Shown: positions 54,228 to 63,385 of the stretch, in pieces | Layout of the letters: each line of letters opens with the position of its first letter | Position numbering within the stretch: the first letter of the stretch is position 1 | Notes under the pieces: model-generated | Database searches by the model: none | What the model was told of the DNA's origin: nothing | Seen by the model: only the letters and a program-made list of their open reading frames with translations | NCBI GenBank assembly: GCA_963667455.2 | Contig: CAXXFR010000019.1 | Span: 310,001-374,000 of the forward strand | DNA length: 64,000 nt | Source of the DNA: Bin55 sp963667455 | GTDB lineage: Bacteria > Pseudomonadota > Gammaproteobacteria > Pseudomonadales > Azotimanducaceae | Direction of reading: 5' to 3' | Made by a program: the position numbers and the translations under genes

Positions 54228-55709
54228 TTACTGCGTGGTAGCACCCTCGCTCTCTTCCTCCAACGACGACGAAGTAATCCTCTCAAAGAGTTCCAGATTG
54301 CTTTGGTCGGCTTCCGAGTCAGTGAGTCCTGCCCGGTAGTCGTTTGCGATCTGGAGGGCTTCGTCGTGGTTTCCAACAGACACTAGTGCTGAAACGTAGC
54401 GAGCCGCTATATAGGGATCCACACTGTCAAGATTGAACGCTCGTTTTCCATACTCGGCTGCCAACTCGAGGTGCTCCGGATTATCCGAACCACTCAGCTC
54501 TCCCGAAGCCCACTGGTAATGCGCTGCGGTCGCATTTTCTCCCCAAGCCTCAATTCGTTGCTTGTAGAGTTCATAGACACCGCCCCAGTCTCCTTTCGCC
54601 TTGAGAAAATCGGGCTCCCAGGAGTACTTCATTCGTTCTGGGAGAAGGTTGCTGTCGGGATAGCGGTTTCGTTCATGGTCCACCGCATTCTTCAACGGGT
54701 AGGTCTCCAGCGCATCGATGTAGTCGGTAAATGTCTCATCGCCGGCCCGAGCAGCACTTGCCACCGCACCTAATGTCGCGTTGAGTGTTAGTTGCGCCAT
54801 TGCTGACTCCGAAGTCACAGCGAGAAACTCGTCGTAGTTGTCGAGCACGAACTCGACGAGTTCGTCACCTCGAGAAGATTTCTCGTGAAAGTACATGACC
54901 AGTTGTGCATCGGTTTCATTGATCAGTTCCGAATAGGGCCTACTCGCAAAGTACTCGTCCGCGATTTTCTTGTACTTGGCTCCCTCATCGAAGAATGCTC
55001 TGACGCTCTGATAATCTTGGTTGTCGATCTCTCGGAACGCCAGTTCGACTATCGCATCCTTCAAGTATTGCTGAACGAACTCGGTCGAACGCTCGCCCTC
55101 CTCGTACCGAGCCTGCATGTCTGCAAAAGTGGATTGAGACTCTCCGAGCAAGCGACTGATCATCGATATGAACTGACTCGGCGAAGCTCCTCCCACGGCA
55201 CGACCCTTTTCATTCCCTTCGCTATCCAGAATGAGATAGGTTGGAACAACTCCGATCTTGTACCGAGTTTCAATCTCCGGGCCGTTCTGGTCTTCGTTTT
55301 CAATGTCCAGCTTCAAGTTGACGAATCGCGGATTGAAGTACTCTCCGACTTCAGGCAGGGGAAACACTGTTTCCTGCATGACGATGCACGGTCCGCACCA
55401 CATGGTGTACGCATCGACGAAGACCAGTTTTTCTTCCTGTGCCGCCAAGGCGAGTGCTTCTTCAAAAGAACCCTCGAACAACTCCATTCCTTGACTTGTG
55501 GAATCGGTACTTTCCTGCTCGGATTCCGGAGCTGTGTCTTGTTCTACACCCTCTTGCGGGCTTGAACAGGCGGTAAACAGGGGTAGCGCGATAGCCCAGC
55601 CCACTATGACGGAAGTAGCCTTCAATCGTGACACGACTTCAGTGTGTATTTGTGTATTGTCTGAGATATCGATCGAGGTGTTCGCTGTCCTGTTAGTCGG
55701 TATGTTCAT
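54228..55709 (-). CDS. thioredoxin-domain lipoprotein with helical repeats
   Basis: A 493-residue envelope protein. After a hydrophobic segment comes L-F-T-A-C-S-S, a probable lipobox. The thioredoxin fold carries M-W-C-G-P-C and a cis-Pro in G-V-V-P-T-Y. The remaining ~300 residues are helical, with TPR-like C-terminal units (Y-G-K-R-A-F-N-L-D and D-P-Y-I-A-A-R-Y). ATG 55709 has AAGGAAA seven bases upstream, so the longer frame to 55805 is rejected. The leader before the membrane segment is long (about 35 residues). Likely a periplasmic thiol-disulfide protein; partner unknown. Confidence 0.78.
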   Translation of the reverse strand: MNIPTNRTANTSIDISDNTQIHTEVVSRLKATSVIVGWAIALPLFTACSSPQEGVEQDTAPESEQESTDSTSQGMELFEGSFEEALALAAQEEKLVFVDAYTMWCGPCIVMQETVFPLPEVGEYFNPRFVNLKLDIENEDQNGPEIETRYKIGVVPTYLILDSEGNEKGRAVGGASPSQFISMISRLLGESQSTFADMQARYEEGERSTEFVQQYLKDAIVELAFREIDNQDYQSVRAFFDEGAKYKKIADEYFASRPYSELINETDAQLVMYFHEKSSRGDELVEFVLDNYDEFLAVTSESAMAQLTLNATLGAVASAARAGDETFTDYIDALETYPLKNAVDHERNRYPDSNLLPERMKYSWEPDFLKAKGDWGGVYELYKQRIEAWGENATAAHYQWASGELSGSDNPEHLELAAEYGKRAFNLDSVDPYIAARYVSALVSVGNHDEALQIANDYRAGLTDSEADQSNLELFERITSSSLEEESEGATTQ

Positions 55710-55808
55710 GGCGCGTTTCCTTGTCGAGTAGCACCGGTCTTGTTGGACTGCCGAGTCTTCTTGTTTTCGAGAACCGTGCTGAATTCTGTGTGACAACCTT
55801 AACACGGT

Positions 55809-57083
55809 TTAGTCGTCCGGAGTGTAGTCCCGTTGGACCTCGCCTGTGTAAAGCTGACGCGGCCGTGCAATCTTGTAGCCTCTGCTCACCATTTCAATCC
55901 ATTGAGCAATCCAACCAGGTGTTCGGCCGATCGCGAACACGACCGTGAACATGTTGGTTGGAACTCCAAGGGCTTTCTGAATGATTCCGGAATAGAAGTC
56001 CACGTTGGGATACAGTCGGCGCTGGATGAAGTATTCGTCGCTCAAGGCGATGCGTTCAAGCTCCTTCGCCATTTGCAACGTGCGATCCGACTCAATGCCG
56101 AGATAGCTCAACACTTCGCGACAGTCTTCTTGTAGAACCTTGGCCCTCGGATCGTAGTTCTTGTACACCCGATGGCCGAATCCCATGATCCGAAACGGAT
56201 CGTCGCGGTCTTTCGCTTTCTCGACGAAGGTGGGTATGTTTGCTGGATCCGCAATCTCGTCGAGCATTTCTAAAACCGCTTCATTTGCTCCACCGTGCGA
56301 TGGTCCCCACAGAGCGGCAATTCCCGCAGCTATGCATGCAAATGGATTGGCATCGGTCGATCCCACTAGGCGGACCGCGGATGTCGAAGCGTTTTGTTCG
56401 TGATCAGCATGTAGCAAAAAAATTCGATCCATTGCCTTCGCGAATACTGGATTGACGGTGCTTTCGGCACTCTCCGAGAACATCATGTGGAGGAAGTTGG
56501 CACTGTAGTCCAAGTCGGCCCTGGGAGGGATAAACGCCTCTCCTCTGCTGTGCCGGTACACCAAGGCAGCCAGAATCGGAGTCTTCGCAATCAATTGAAT
56601 GGCAACCTGCATTCGATTCTTCGGATCGGATGAGTCGATCTGAGAATGATTGAGAGCTGACATGGCACCGACTAGCGAGCACATGACCCCCATCGGATGG
56701 GCATCTCGATCCAGCGAGTCCATAATCGCGTGGAACTGATCATCGATGAATTGCTCGTTCCGCACAGCGTCGCAAAATTCGGCCGATTGTTGCTCGTCGG
56801 GTAGTTGTCCGTGAAGCAACAAGTAGCACACATTAAGAAATGTGGACTTTTCTGCAAGCTGTTCGATCGGATAGCCGCGATGCCTGAGAATTCCCTCATC
56901 GCCGTCGATATACGTGATCGAAGACTCGCAGCTTGCAGTGGACAAGTAGCCGGGATCGTAGGTGTGGTAGCCGAGCGAAGTGAGCTCTCCGACATCGATG
57001 ACGTCTGGGCCAACGGTCGGCGAATAGACCGGAAGCTCAAAATTCTGACCGTCGATCGTCAGCTGAGCACTCTTCTCCTTCAC
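55809..57083 (-). CDS. gltA: citrate synthase
   Basis: Type II (hexameric) citrate synthase, 424 residues, condensing acetyl-CoA and oxaloacetate. Active-site His residues are in W-G-P-S-H-G-G-A-N-E and G-F-G-H-R-V-Y-K-N-Y-D-P-R-A; the catalytic Asp is in N-V-D-F-Y-S-G. GTG 57083 has AGGAGG six bases upstream, a strong site that rules out the longer frame to 57116. It is divergent from sdhC across 174 bases, the standard gammaproteobacterial layout. Confidence 0.96.
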   Translation of the reverse strand: MKEKSAQLTIDGQNFELPVYSPTVGPDVIDVGELTSLGYHTYDPGYLSTASCESSITYIDGDEGILRHRGYPIEQLAEKSTFLNVCYLLLHGQLPDEQQSAEFCDAVRNEQFIDDQFHAIMDSLDRDAHPMGVMCSLVGAMSALNHSQIDSSDPKNRMQVAIQLIAKTPILAALVYRHSRGEAFIPPRADLDYSANFLHMMFSESAESTVNPVFAKAMDRIFLLHADHEQNASTSAVRLVGSTDANPFACIAAGIAALWGPSHGGANEAVLEMLDEIADPANIPTFVEKAKDRDDPFRIMGFGHRVYKNYDPRAKVLQEDCREVLSYLGIESDRTLQMAKELERIALSDEYFIQRRLYPNVDFYSGIIQKALGVPTNMFTVVFAIGRTPGWIAQWIEMVSRGYKIARPRQLYTGEVQRDYTPDD

Positions 57084-57257
57084 TCGATCCCTCCTGGAGC
57101 AATGCCGACACCTCAATCCGCTATTTTCGCAAAAGTGCTGAGGCGGTCAGTCGATTATGTTCATTATGTATCGAATGCTCCACAATGCTGAAGGCTATTG
57201 GATACACTATGCATCTACCCGATTCGGGCAGTGGAATGAGCGTCAAAGTGTAGTGAA

Positions 57258-57635
57258 GTGAAGGATTCCCGCCCGACTTTTCTCAATCTTCTGGCCATTC
57301 GGTTGCCGATTGCCGGCTGGACTTCGATTCTGCATCGTGTCAGCGGTGTTTTTCTTTTCGCCGCCTCGCTCTATCTTCTCTACCTGCTTACCCTGTCTTT
57401 CGGCTCGGCCGAAGACTTCAAGACACTTCAACAGAGTCTGACTAGTCCGTGGAATAGTGTGTTACTGTGGCTGACTCTGTCGGCATTGGCTTATCACTTC
57501 GTTGCTGGAGTTCGCCATCTCTTGATGGATTTGCACATTGGAGAATCTCTTCGAGGAGGCCAAATTGGATCGGTGCTTGTGCTAATTGTTAGCGTCGCTC
57601 TAGCCGCCTTGTGCGGAGTGTGGCTATGGTTGTAA
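57258..57635 (+). CDS. sdhC: succinate dehydrogenase cytochrome b556 subunit SdhC
   Basis: A 125-residue membrane subunit with three helices. N-terminal R-L-P-I-A-G-W-T-S-I-L-H-R-V-S-G includes the conserved quinone/haem-site S-x-x-H-R. A later Y-H-F-V-A-G-V-R-H-L-L-M-D holds the haem-ligand His. GTG 57258 begins K-D-S-R-P; no strong ribosome-binding site. First of sdhCDAB. Confidence 0.9.
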   Translation: MKDSRPTFLNLLAIRLPIAGWTSILHRVSGVFLFAASLYLLYLLTLSFGSAEDFKTLQQSLTSPWNSVLLWLTLSALAYHFVAGVRHLLMDLHIGESLRGGQIGSVLVLIVSVALAALCGVWLWL

Positions 57636-58003
57636 GTGCCACGAGTTTGAGCCGTAGCGGCTTAACGGACTTTCTTCTTCAACGGGTTTCGGCCGTTGTT
57701 CTGGGGTTGTACGGTCTCTGCATCGTTGGATTCCTAGTCTTCAACCCCGATGTCGATCAAGCCGGCTGGATTCGCTACATGACGAGTCCGCCGATGCTGG
57801 CATTCGGCACCCTTGCGATTGTTGAGCTGGGTGTACATGCCTGGATTGGCATGTGGACTGTTGGCACGGACTACCTGAACGAGCACAAGATCGGCAAGTA
57901 CGCGACGGTTATTCGATTGCTCTATCAATCCATTGTCGTACTCGTTGTATTCATCTATTTCGTCTGGGGCTTGGGAGTTCTCTGGGGAGCGTTGCTCTCG
58001 TGA
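57626..58003 (+). CDS. sdhD: succinate dehydrogenase membrane anchor SdhD
   Basis: A 125-residue three-helix anchor of complex II. F-L-L-Q-R-V-S-A-V-V-L-G is the typical first part, and V-E-L-G-V-H-A-W-I-G-M holds the conserved His before the third helix. ATG 57626 overlaps sdhC by ten bases; the longer frame to 57611 is not needed. Its TGA overlaps the sdhA start. Confidence 0.88.
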   Translation: MVVSATSLSRSGLTDFLLQRVSAVVLGLYGLCIVGFLVFNPDVDQAGWIRYMTSPPMLAFGTLAIVELGVHAWIGMWTVGTDYLNEHKIGKYATVIRLLYQSIVVLVVFIYFVWGLGVLWGALLS

Positions 58004-59775
58004 AAGATCTGCGAGTCTTGGATTTCGATGGAGTGATTGTCGGAGGCGGCGGAGCTGGCATGCGGGCTGGGTTGCAGCTTGCTGAATCGGGCCATCGAAC
58101 TGCCATTCTGTCGAAAGTCTTCCCAACGCGGTCTCACACCGTTTCCGCACAAGGGGGAATTACCTGTGCGATCGGCAGCGAAGACCCCGATGACGACTGG
58201 CGCTGGCACATGTATGACACCGTCAAGGGCTCCGACTACATCGGCGACCAGGATGCCATCGAGTACATGTGCAATGTGGGGCCGCAAGTGGTCTACGAGC
58301 TCGAGCACATGGGACTACCGTTTTCGAGAACGGAAACGGGTCGAATCTATCAACGACCCTTTGGAGGTCAGTCGAAGGACTTTGGTAAGGGCGGTCAAGC
58401 CTCCAGAACTTGTGCCGCCGAAGATCGTACCGGGCATGCGCTTCTACATACTCTGTATCAAGCCAACCTCAAGGCGCAAACAACATTCCTGAGCGAATGG
58501 TTCGCGGTCGATCTTGTGACCAATCAGGATGGAGATGTCGTAGGAACGATCGCCACATGCGTCGAGACCGGCGAGATGGTGTTCGTTCGATCCAAAGTAA
58601 CGATTCTGGCGACCGGAGGAGCGGGCAGAATCTACGCCAGCACGACCAATGCTCTGACCAACACCGGGGACGGTGTCGCAATGGCGTTGCGGGCGGGCAT
58701 TCCGGTGCAAGACATCGAAATGTGGCAATTTCATCCGACGGGCATTCACGGACTGGGAATTCTCGTTACGGAAGGTGCACGGGGCGAGGGCGGCTACTTG
58801 ATCAATCGCGACGGCGAGCGTTTTATGGAACGCTATGCACCGAACGCTAAAGACTTGGCAAGTAGGGATGTCGTCTCGAGGTCAATGGTCATTGAAATCA
58901 ACGAAGGTCGAGGTTGTGGACCCGACAAGGACCATGTCTTCCTCAAGCTGGACCACTTGGGAATCGACGTACTGGACGATCGCCTGCCGGGAATCATGGA
59001 GTTGTGCAAGACTTACGCATTGGTCGATCCGTCGGTAGATCCAATTCCAGTGTTTCCAACGTGCCACTACATGATGGGCGGAATTGCGACCCAAGTCACA
59101 GGTCAAGCTCTGACGCAGAATGCTAATGGTGAAGACGAGCCAGTGAATGGTTTGTACGCGGTCGGAGAGGTTGCATGCGTATCGGTTCATGGGGCAAATC
59201 GTCTGGGCGGCAATTCGTTGCTGGATCTGGTGGTGTTTGGGCGTGCGGCAGGCCTTCATGTCGAGGAGGTGCTACGTCAGGGAGTGAGCAATCGAGCCGC
59301 AACCTCAAGCGATTTCGAACCTTGTCTACAACGCGTCAATCGTTGGGAGGAATCGACCTCCGGTGAGATGCCGGCAGCCCTGAGATCCGAGCTTCAGCAC
59401 ACCATGCAGGAGAGCTTTAGCGTGTTTCGCACCGAAGATCGGATGCGTGAGGCAGTGACGAAGTTGGAGGAATTGCGTGAACGCATTGGCAACGCCCATT
59501 TGAGCGACAAGTCCAACGTCTTCAATACAGCTCGCGTAGAAGCCTACGAATTGGACAACCTGCTGGAAGTTGCGGAAGCGACCGCGGTTGCAGCGGAGCA
59601 ACGGCGGGAGAGCCGAGGCGCGCATGCTCGCGTAGACTTTCAGGAACGCAACGACGATGCTTGGCTGTGCCACTCGTTGTACTTTCCAGGACACAACAAA
59701 GAACTTCGCAAGCGTGCGGTCAATTTCGCCCCCTCGCTAGTCGAGCCATTCGAACCGGTAAAACGAGAGTATTAG
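58000..59775 (+). CDS. sdhA: succinate dehydrogenase flavoprotein SdhA
   Basis: A 591-residue FAD subunit. FAD motifs are V-G-G-G-G-A-G-M-R and R-S-H-T-V-S-A-Q-G-G (the His that binds FAD covalently). Substrate residues lie in F-H-P-T-G-I and E-G-A-R-G-E-G-G. C-terminal R-x-x-D-A is present near the end. Start is GTG 58000, overlapping the sdhD TGA as GTGA; a frame beginning at 57853 lies within sdhD and is rejected by length and homology. Confidence 0.96.
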   Translation: MKDLRVLDFDGVIVGGGGAGMRAGLQLAESGHRTAILSKVFPTRSHTVSAQGGITCAIGSEDPDDDWRWHMYDTVKGSDYIGDQDAIEYMCNVGPQVVYELEHMGLPFSRTETGRIYQRPFGGQSKDFGKGGQASRTCAAEDRTGHALLHTLYQANLKAQTTFLSEWFAVDLVTNQDGDVVGTIATCVETGEMVFVRSKVTILATGGAGRIYASTTNALTNTGDGVAMALRAGIPVQDIEMWQFHPTGIHGLGILVTEGARGEGGYLINRDGERFMERYAPNAKDLASRDVVSRSMVIEINEGRGCGPDKDHVFLKLDHLGIDVLDDRLPGIMELCKTYALVDPSVDPIPVFPTCHYMMGGIATQVTGQALTQNANGEDEPVNGLYAVGEVACVSVHGANRLGGNSLLDLVVFGRAAGLHVEEVLRQGVSNRAATSSDFEPCLQRVNRWEESTSGEMPAALRSELQHTMQESFSVFRTEDRMREAVTKLEELRERIGNAHLSDKSNVFNTARVEAYELDNLLEVAEATAVAAEQRRESRGAHARVDFQERNDDAWLCHSLYFPGHNKELRKRAVNFAPSLVEPFEPVKREY

Positions 59776-59776
59776 C

Positions 59777-60484
59777 ATGCAAGTGAGCATTTATCGTTAC
59801 GTACCAGGGTCCGATCAGGAACCTCGGATGCAAGACTATGAGTTTGAATTGCCGGAAGGTAGAGACATCATGGTGCTCGATGTCTTGGAGCAACTCAAGG
59901 CGCAGCAGGATCCCAGTATTGCCTATCGTCGTTCGTGTCGCGAAGGCGTTTGTGGATCTGACGGCATGAACATGAACGGCAAGAACGGACTTGCTTGCAA
60001 GACGACCGCTCGTGAAGCAATGTCGCGGAATCGGCTGGTGCTGCGTCCACTTCCCGGCTTGCCGGTTGTTCGTGATTTGATTGTTGACATGTCTCAGTTC
60101 TACAAGCAGTACGAGCGTGTGGAACCCTACCTCAAGAATGACGATCCCCCTCCCGCACAAGAGAGACTGCAAACACAGGAGGAGCGAGAGAAACTCGACG
60201 GTTTGTATGAGTGCATTCTCTGTGCGTGCTGCACCACTTCGTGTCCTTCGTTCTGGTGGAACCCCGACAAGTTCCTGGGGCCAGCGGCATTGCTCCAGTC
60301 CTATCGATTCCTAGCGGACAGCCGAGACACTGCTACAGAAGAACGTCTCTCCAAGCTTGATGACCCCTACAGTGTCTTTCGATGCCGTGGAGTCATGAAT
60401 TGCGTCAACGTCTGCCCGAAGGATTTGAATCCCACCCGTGCCGTGAACAAGATTCGGACCATGCTGGTCAAATCAGGCACATAA
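59777..60484 (+). CDS. sdhB: succinate dehydrogenase iron-sulfur subunit SdhB
   Basis: A 235-residue subunit with all three clusters: [2Fe-2S] in C-R-E-G-V-C-G-S-D-G-M and a following Cys (N-G-L-A-C), and the C-terminal [4Fe-4S]/[3Fe-4S] domain with C-I-L-C-A-C-C-T-T-S-C and C-R-G-V-M-N-C-V-N-V-C-P-K. ATG follows the sdhA stop by one base. Last of the sdh genes before sucA. Confidence 0.96.
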   Translation: MQVSIYRYVPGSDQEPRMQDYEFELPEGRDIMVLDVLEQLKAQQDPSIAYRRSCREGVCGSDGMNMNGKNGLACKTTAREAMSRNRLVLRPLPGLPVVRDLIVDMSQFYKQYERVEPYLKNDDPPPAQERLQTQEEREKLDGLYECILCACCTTSCPSFWWNPDKFLGPAALLQSYRFLADSRDTATEERLSKLDDPYSVFRCRGVMNCVNVCPKDLNPTRAVNKIRTMLVKSGT

Positions 60485-60531
60485 AAGAGCGTACGATTAG
60501 TTGAGACAACACCATCTAGGAGAGAGCCATC

Positions 60532-63384
60532 GTGGCTGATTCATTCCTGCAGCGTATGGAAGCTAGTTCGCATCTGGATGGCGGAAGTGTCGCCTACATC
60601 GAGGCTCTCTACGAAAGTTTTCTCGCCGACGCCAATTCAATACCCGAGGAGTGGCGAGACTATTTCCGCTCACTTCCGTACCACAATGGCGGTCGATCGG
60701 ATATTCCACACAGTGGAATCGTCAACCACTTCGAGCGACTAGGACGCAATCGTCTCAAGGCGCAGCCCGAGCGTGTCAGCACGGACATTTCGTCCGAGCA
60801 CCAGTTCAAGCAGATTCAAGTGATGGAACTCATCGATGCCTATCGTGCTCGAGGTCATCGCAAAGCGAAGGTGGATCCGCTTGGAAAGTGGGAACGCGAG
60901 CAGGCTTCCGACCTTGCCCTTGAGTTTCATCAGCTAACAGCCGCCGATCTATCTACAGTATTTGGAGTAGGTAGCGATCACTTGCTGGGCAGAGACAAAG
61001 GTTCTTTGCAGGAAATCATCGATGCGCTGGAGGAAACCTACTGCAGGTCGATAGGTGCCGAGTTCGTCTATGTGACCACTTCGCAGGAACGCGAGTGGTT
61101 TCGAACCAGGCTCGAGTCTGTTCACTCTCGGGACTATTTGAGCCCCGACAACAAGAAGGTGATTCTGGAACGCCTGACCGCCGCAGAAGGGTTGGAACGC
61201 TATCTTCACAACCGATATCCCGGTATCAAGCGATTCGGATTGGAAGGCGCGGAGAGTTTGATTCCACTGTTGCACGAACTCACTCAACGAGCCGGAACTT
61301 GGGAGACCTACGAGATCGTAATCGGTATGGCTCACCGAGGCCGGTTGAACGTTCTAGTGAACATCTTGGGCAAGGAAACCGGCGATATTTTCGAGGAATT
61401 CGAAGGTACTGCTCCCGAAGTCTCAACCACGGGCGATGTGAAGTACCACATGGGATTCTCCACCAATCTTCACTCCAAAGACAAGCAGATTCACTTGGCA
61501 TTGGCGTTCAATCCTTCACATCTTGAGATTGTTGGTCCAGTTGTCGAGGGATCCGTTCGAGCTCGCATGGATCGGCGCCAAGACCAGACAGGTGTGGCGG
61601 TATGTCCGATCTTGATTCATGGCGACGCGGCAATTGCAGGTCAAGGAGTCGTCATGGAGACATTTCAGATGTCGCAGACGAGGGGTTTCTTCACCGGCGG
61701 AACCATTCACATCATTGTGAACAACCAGATAGGGTTTACGACCAGTGCCCCGGAAGACTCTCGCTCAACCGAGTACTGCAGTGAAGTGGCCAAGATCATG
61801 CGTGCTCCGATCTTTCATGTGAACGCTGATGATCCGGAAGCAGTAGTCAACGTAGCCCAAATTGCAATGGATTATCGAAACGCCTTCGGTAAGGATTTCG
61901 TGATCGACTTGGTTTGCTATCGACGGCGTGGACACAACGAAGCTGAGGATCCCATGAAGACTCAGCCGCTCATGTATCAGCAGATCAGACAGCATCCGAC
62001 CACTCGCAAGATTTACTCGGAACAGCTGGCTCGTGAAGGATTGATCTCGATAGAGGAATCCGATGCTTGGGTAGTCGATTTCCGAGATCGACTAGATAGG
62101 GGCGAGACTGTCGCACCGTCCGTTGTCAGCGAGCCCGACCAATCGATGTTTATCGATTGGAGGCCCTATTTGGGACACGACTGGGATACTCCAGGCGACA
62201 CGACATTTCCGCTAGCTCGACTGCAGGAATTGATGCCGAAGGTGAATTCCATTCCCACAGGAATCCGCCTCCACAAGCAAGTCGAGAACATCTATGCAGA
62301 TCGTCGCAAAATGACCGCCGGGGGTTTGGCGGTGAATTGGGGCTACGCCGAAATGGCGTCGTATGCCTCTCTATTGGATCAAGGCTACAAGGTTCGCATT
62401 ACGGGGCAGGATGTTGGTGTCGGTACGTTTTCGCACAGACATGCGTGCGTGTACTGCCAGAAGACAGGCGAGCAAGTGATTCCACTGAAACTCGCATTTC
62501 CGGCTGATGTTCCTCCCTTCGCCATCTACGATTCACTACTGTCGGAAGAGGGTGTTCTTGCCTTCGAATATGGCTATGCCACGACCACTCCGGATACATT
62601 AGTGATTTGGGAAGCCCAGTTTGGCGACTTCGCCAATGGTGCGCAGGTAGTTATCGATCAGTTCGTTTCCAGCGGCGAGGCCAAGTGGGGTCGAGCGTGT
62701 GGACTGGTCATGTTGCTCCCTCATGGTTTTGAGGGGCAGGGTCCGGAGCACTCGTCGGGTCGGCTTGAACGTTATCTACAGCTGTGTGCGCAGCACAATA
62801 TGCAAGTGTGTATTCCGACCACGCCCGCACAGATGTTTCATATGCTGCGACGACAAATGATTCGTCCGATGCGTAGACCTCTCGTGGCCTTCACTCCCAA
62901 GAGCCTATTGCGACACAAGAATGCTGTTTCTTCGCTGGATGAACTTTCGGACGGCAAGTTTCACAACGTCATTGACGAAGTTGATCCTTTGCCCCACGAT
63001 AAAGTGAAGCGGTTGGTGCTCTGTTCAGGCAAGGTCTACTACGACTTGCTCGATCGTCGCCGAGCCGACAAGTCTGAAAAAGTGGCCATTGTCCGCATGG
63101 AGCAACTGTATCCATTTCCGCGCGATGAGCTTGCCGGAATCGTCGAGCAGTATGAAAATCTCGAAGAAACGTTCTGGTGCCAGGAAGAGCCTCAGAACCA
63201 AGGTGCTTGGTACTCGAGCCGGCACCACATTGATCGAGTGCTCGATCACTTGAAGCCTCATATCGAACTGCGTTATGCGGGCCGAAAGGCGTATGCCGCG
63301 CCTGCTGTCGGACTAATGACCCGCCATGTGCGACAACAAGGCGAAATAGTTGAAGAAGCCCTCTATGGAGACGGAGAAGAGTAG
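60532..63384 (+). CDS. sucA: 2-oxoglutarate dehydrogenase E1 component
   Basis: Thiamine-diphosphate decarboxylase of 950 residues, converting 2-oxoglutarate into the succinyl group passed to E2. The N-terminal segment S-V-A-Y-I-E-A-L-Y-E-S-F binds E2. Family motifs include G-M-A-H-R-G-R-L-N-V-L, and H-G-D-A-A-I-A-G-Q-G followed by I-V-N-N-Q-I-G-F-T-T (ThDP site). The C-terminal part carries G-F-E-G-Q-G-P-E-H-S-S-G-R. GTG 60532 has AGGAGAG eight bases upstream. In operon with sdhB and sucB. Confidence 0.96.
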   Translation: MADSFLQRMEASSHLDGGSVAYIEALYESFLADANSIPEEWRDYFRSLPYHNGGRSDIPHSGIVNHFERLGRNRLKAQPERVSTDISSEHQFKQIQVMELIDAYRARGHRKAKVDPLGKWEREQASDLALEFHQLTAADLSTVFGVGSDHLLGRDKGSLQEIIDALEETYCRSIGAEFVYVTTSQEREWFRTRLESVHSRDYLSPDNKKVILERLTAAEGLERYLHNRYPGIKRFGLEGAESLIPLLHELTQRAGTWETYEIVIGMAHRGRLNVLVNILGKETGDIFEEFEGTAPEVSTTGDVKYHMGFSTNLHSKDKQIHLALAFNPSHLEIVGPVVEGSVRARMDRRQDQTGVAVCPILIHGDAAIAGQGVVMETFQMSQTRGFFTGGTIHIIVNNQIGFTTSAPEDSRSTEYCSEVAKIMRAPIFHVNADDPEAVVNVAQIAMDYRNAFGKDFVIDLVCYRRRGHNEAEDPMKTQPLMYQQIRQHPTTRKIYSEQLAREGLISIEESDAWVVDFRDRLDRGETVAPSVVSEPDQSMFIDWRPYLGHDWDTPGDTTFPLARLQELMPKVNSIPTGIRLHKQVENIYADRRKMTAGGLAVNWGYAEMASYASLLDQGYKVRITGQDVGVGTFSHRHACVYCQKTGEQVIPLKLAFPADVPPFAIYDSLLSEEGVLAFEYGYATTTPDTLVIWEAQFGDFANGAQVVIDQFVSSGEAKWGRACGLVMLLPHGFEGQGPEHSSGRLERYLQLCAQHNMQVCIPTTPAQMFHMLRRQMIRPMRRPLVAFTPKSLLRHKNAVSSLDELSDGKFHNVIDEVDPLPHDKVKRLVLCSGKVYYDLLDRRRADKSEKVAIVRMEQLYPFPRDELAGIVEQYENLEETFWCQEEPQNQGAWYSSRHHIDRVLDHLKPHIELRYAGRKAYAAPAVGLMTRHVRQQGEIVEEALYGDGEE

Positions 63385-63385
63385 C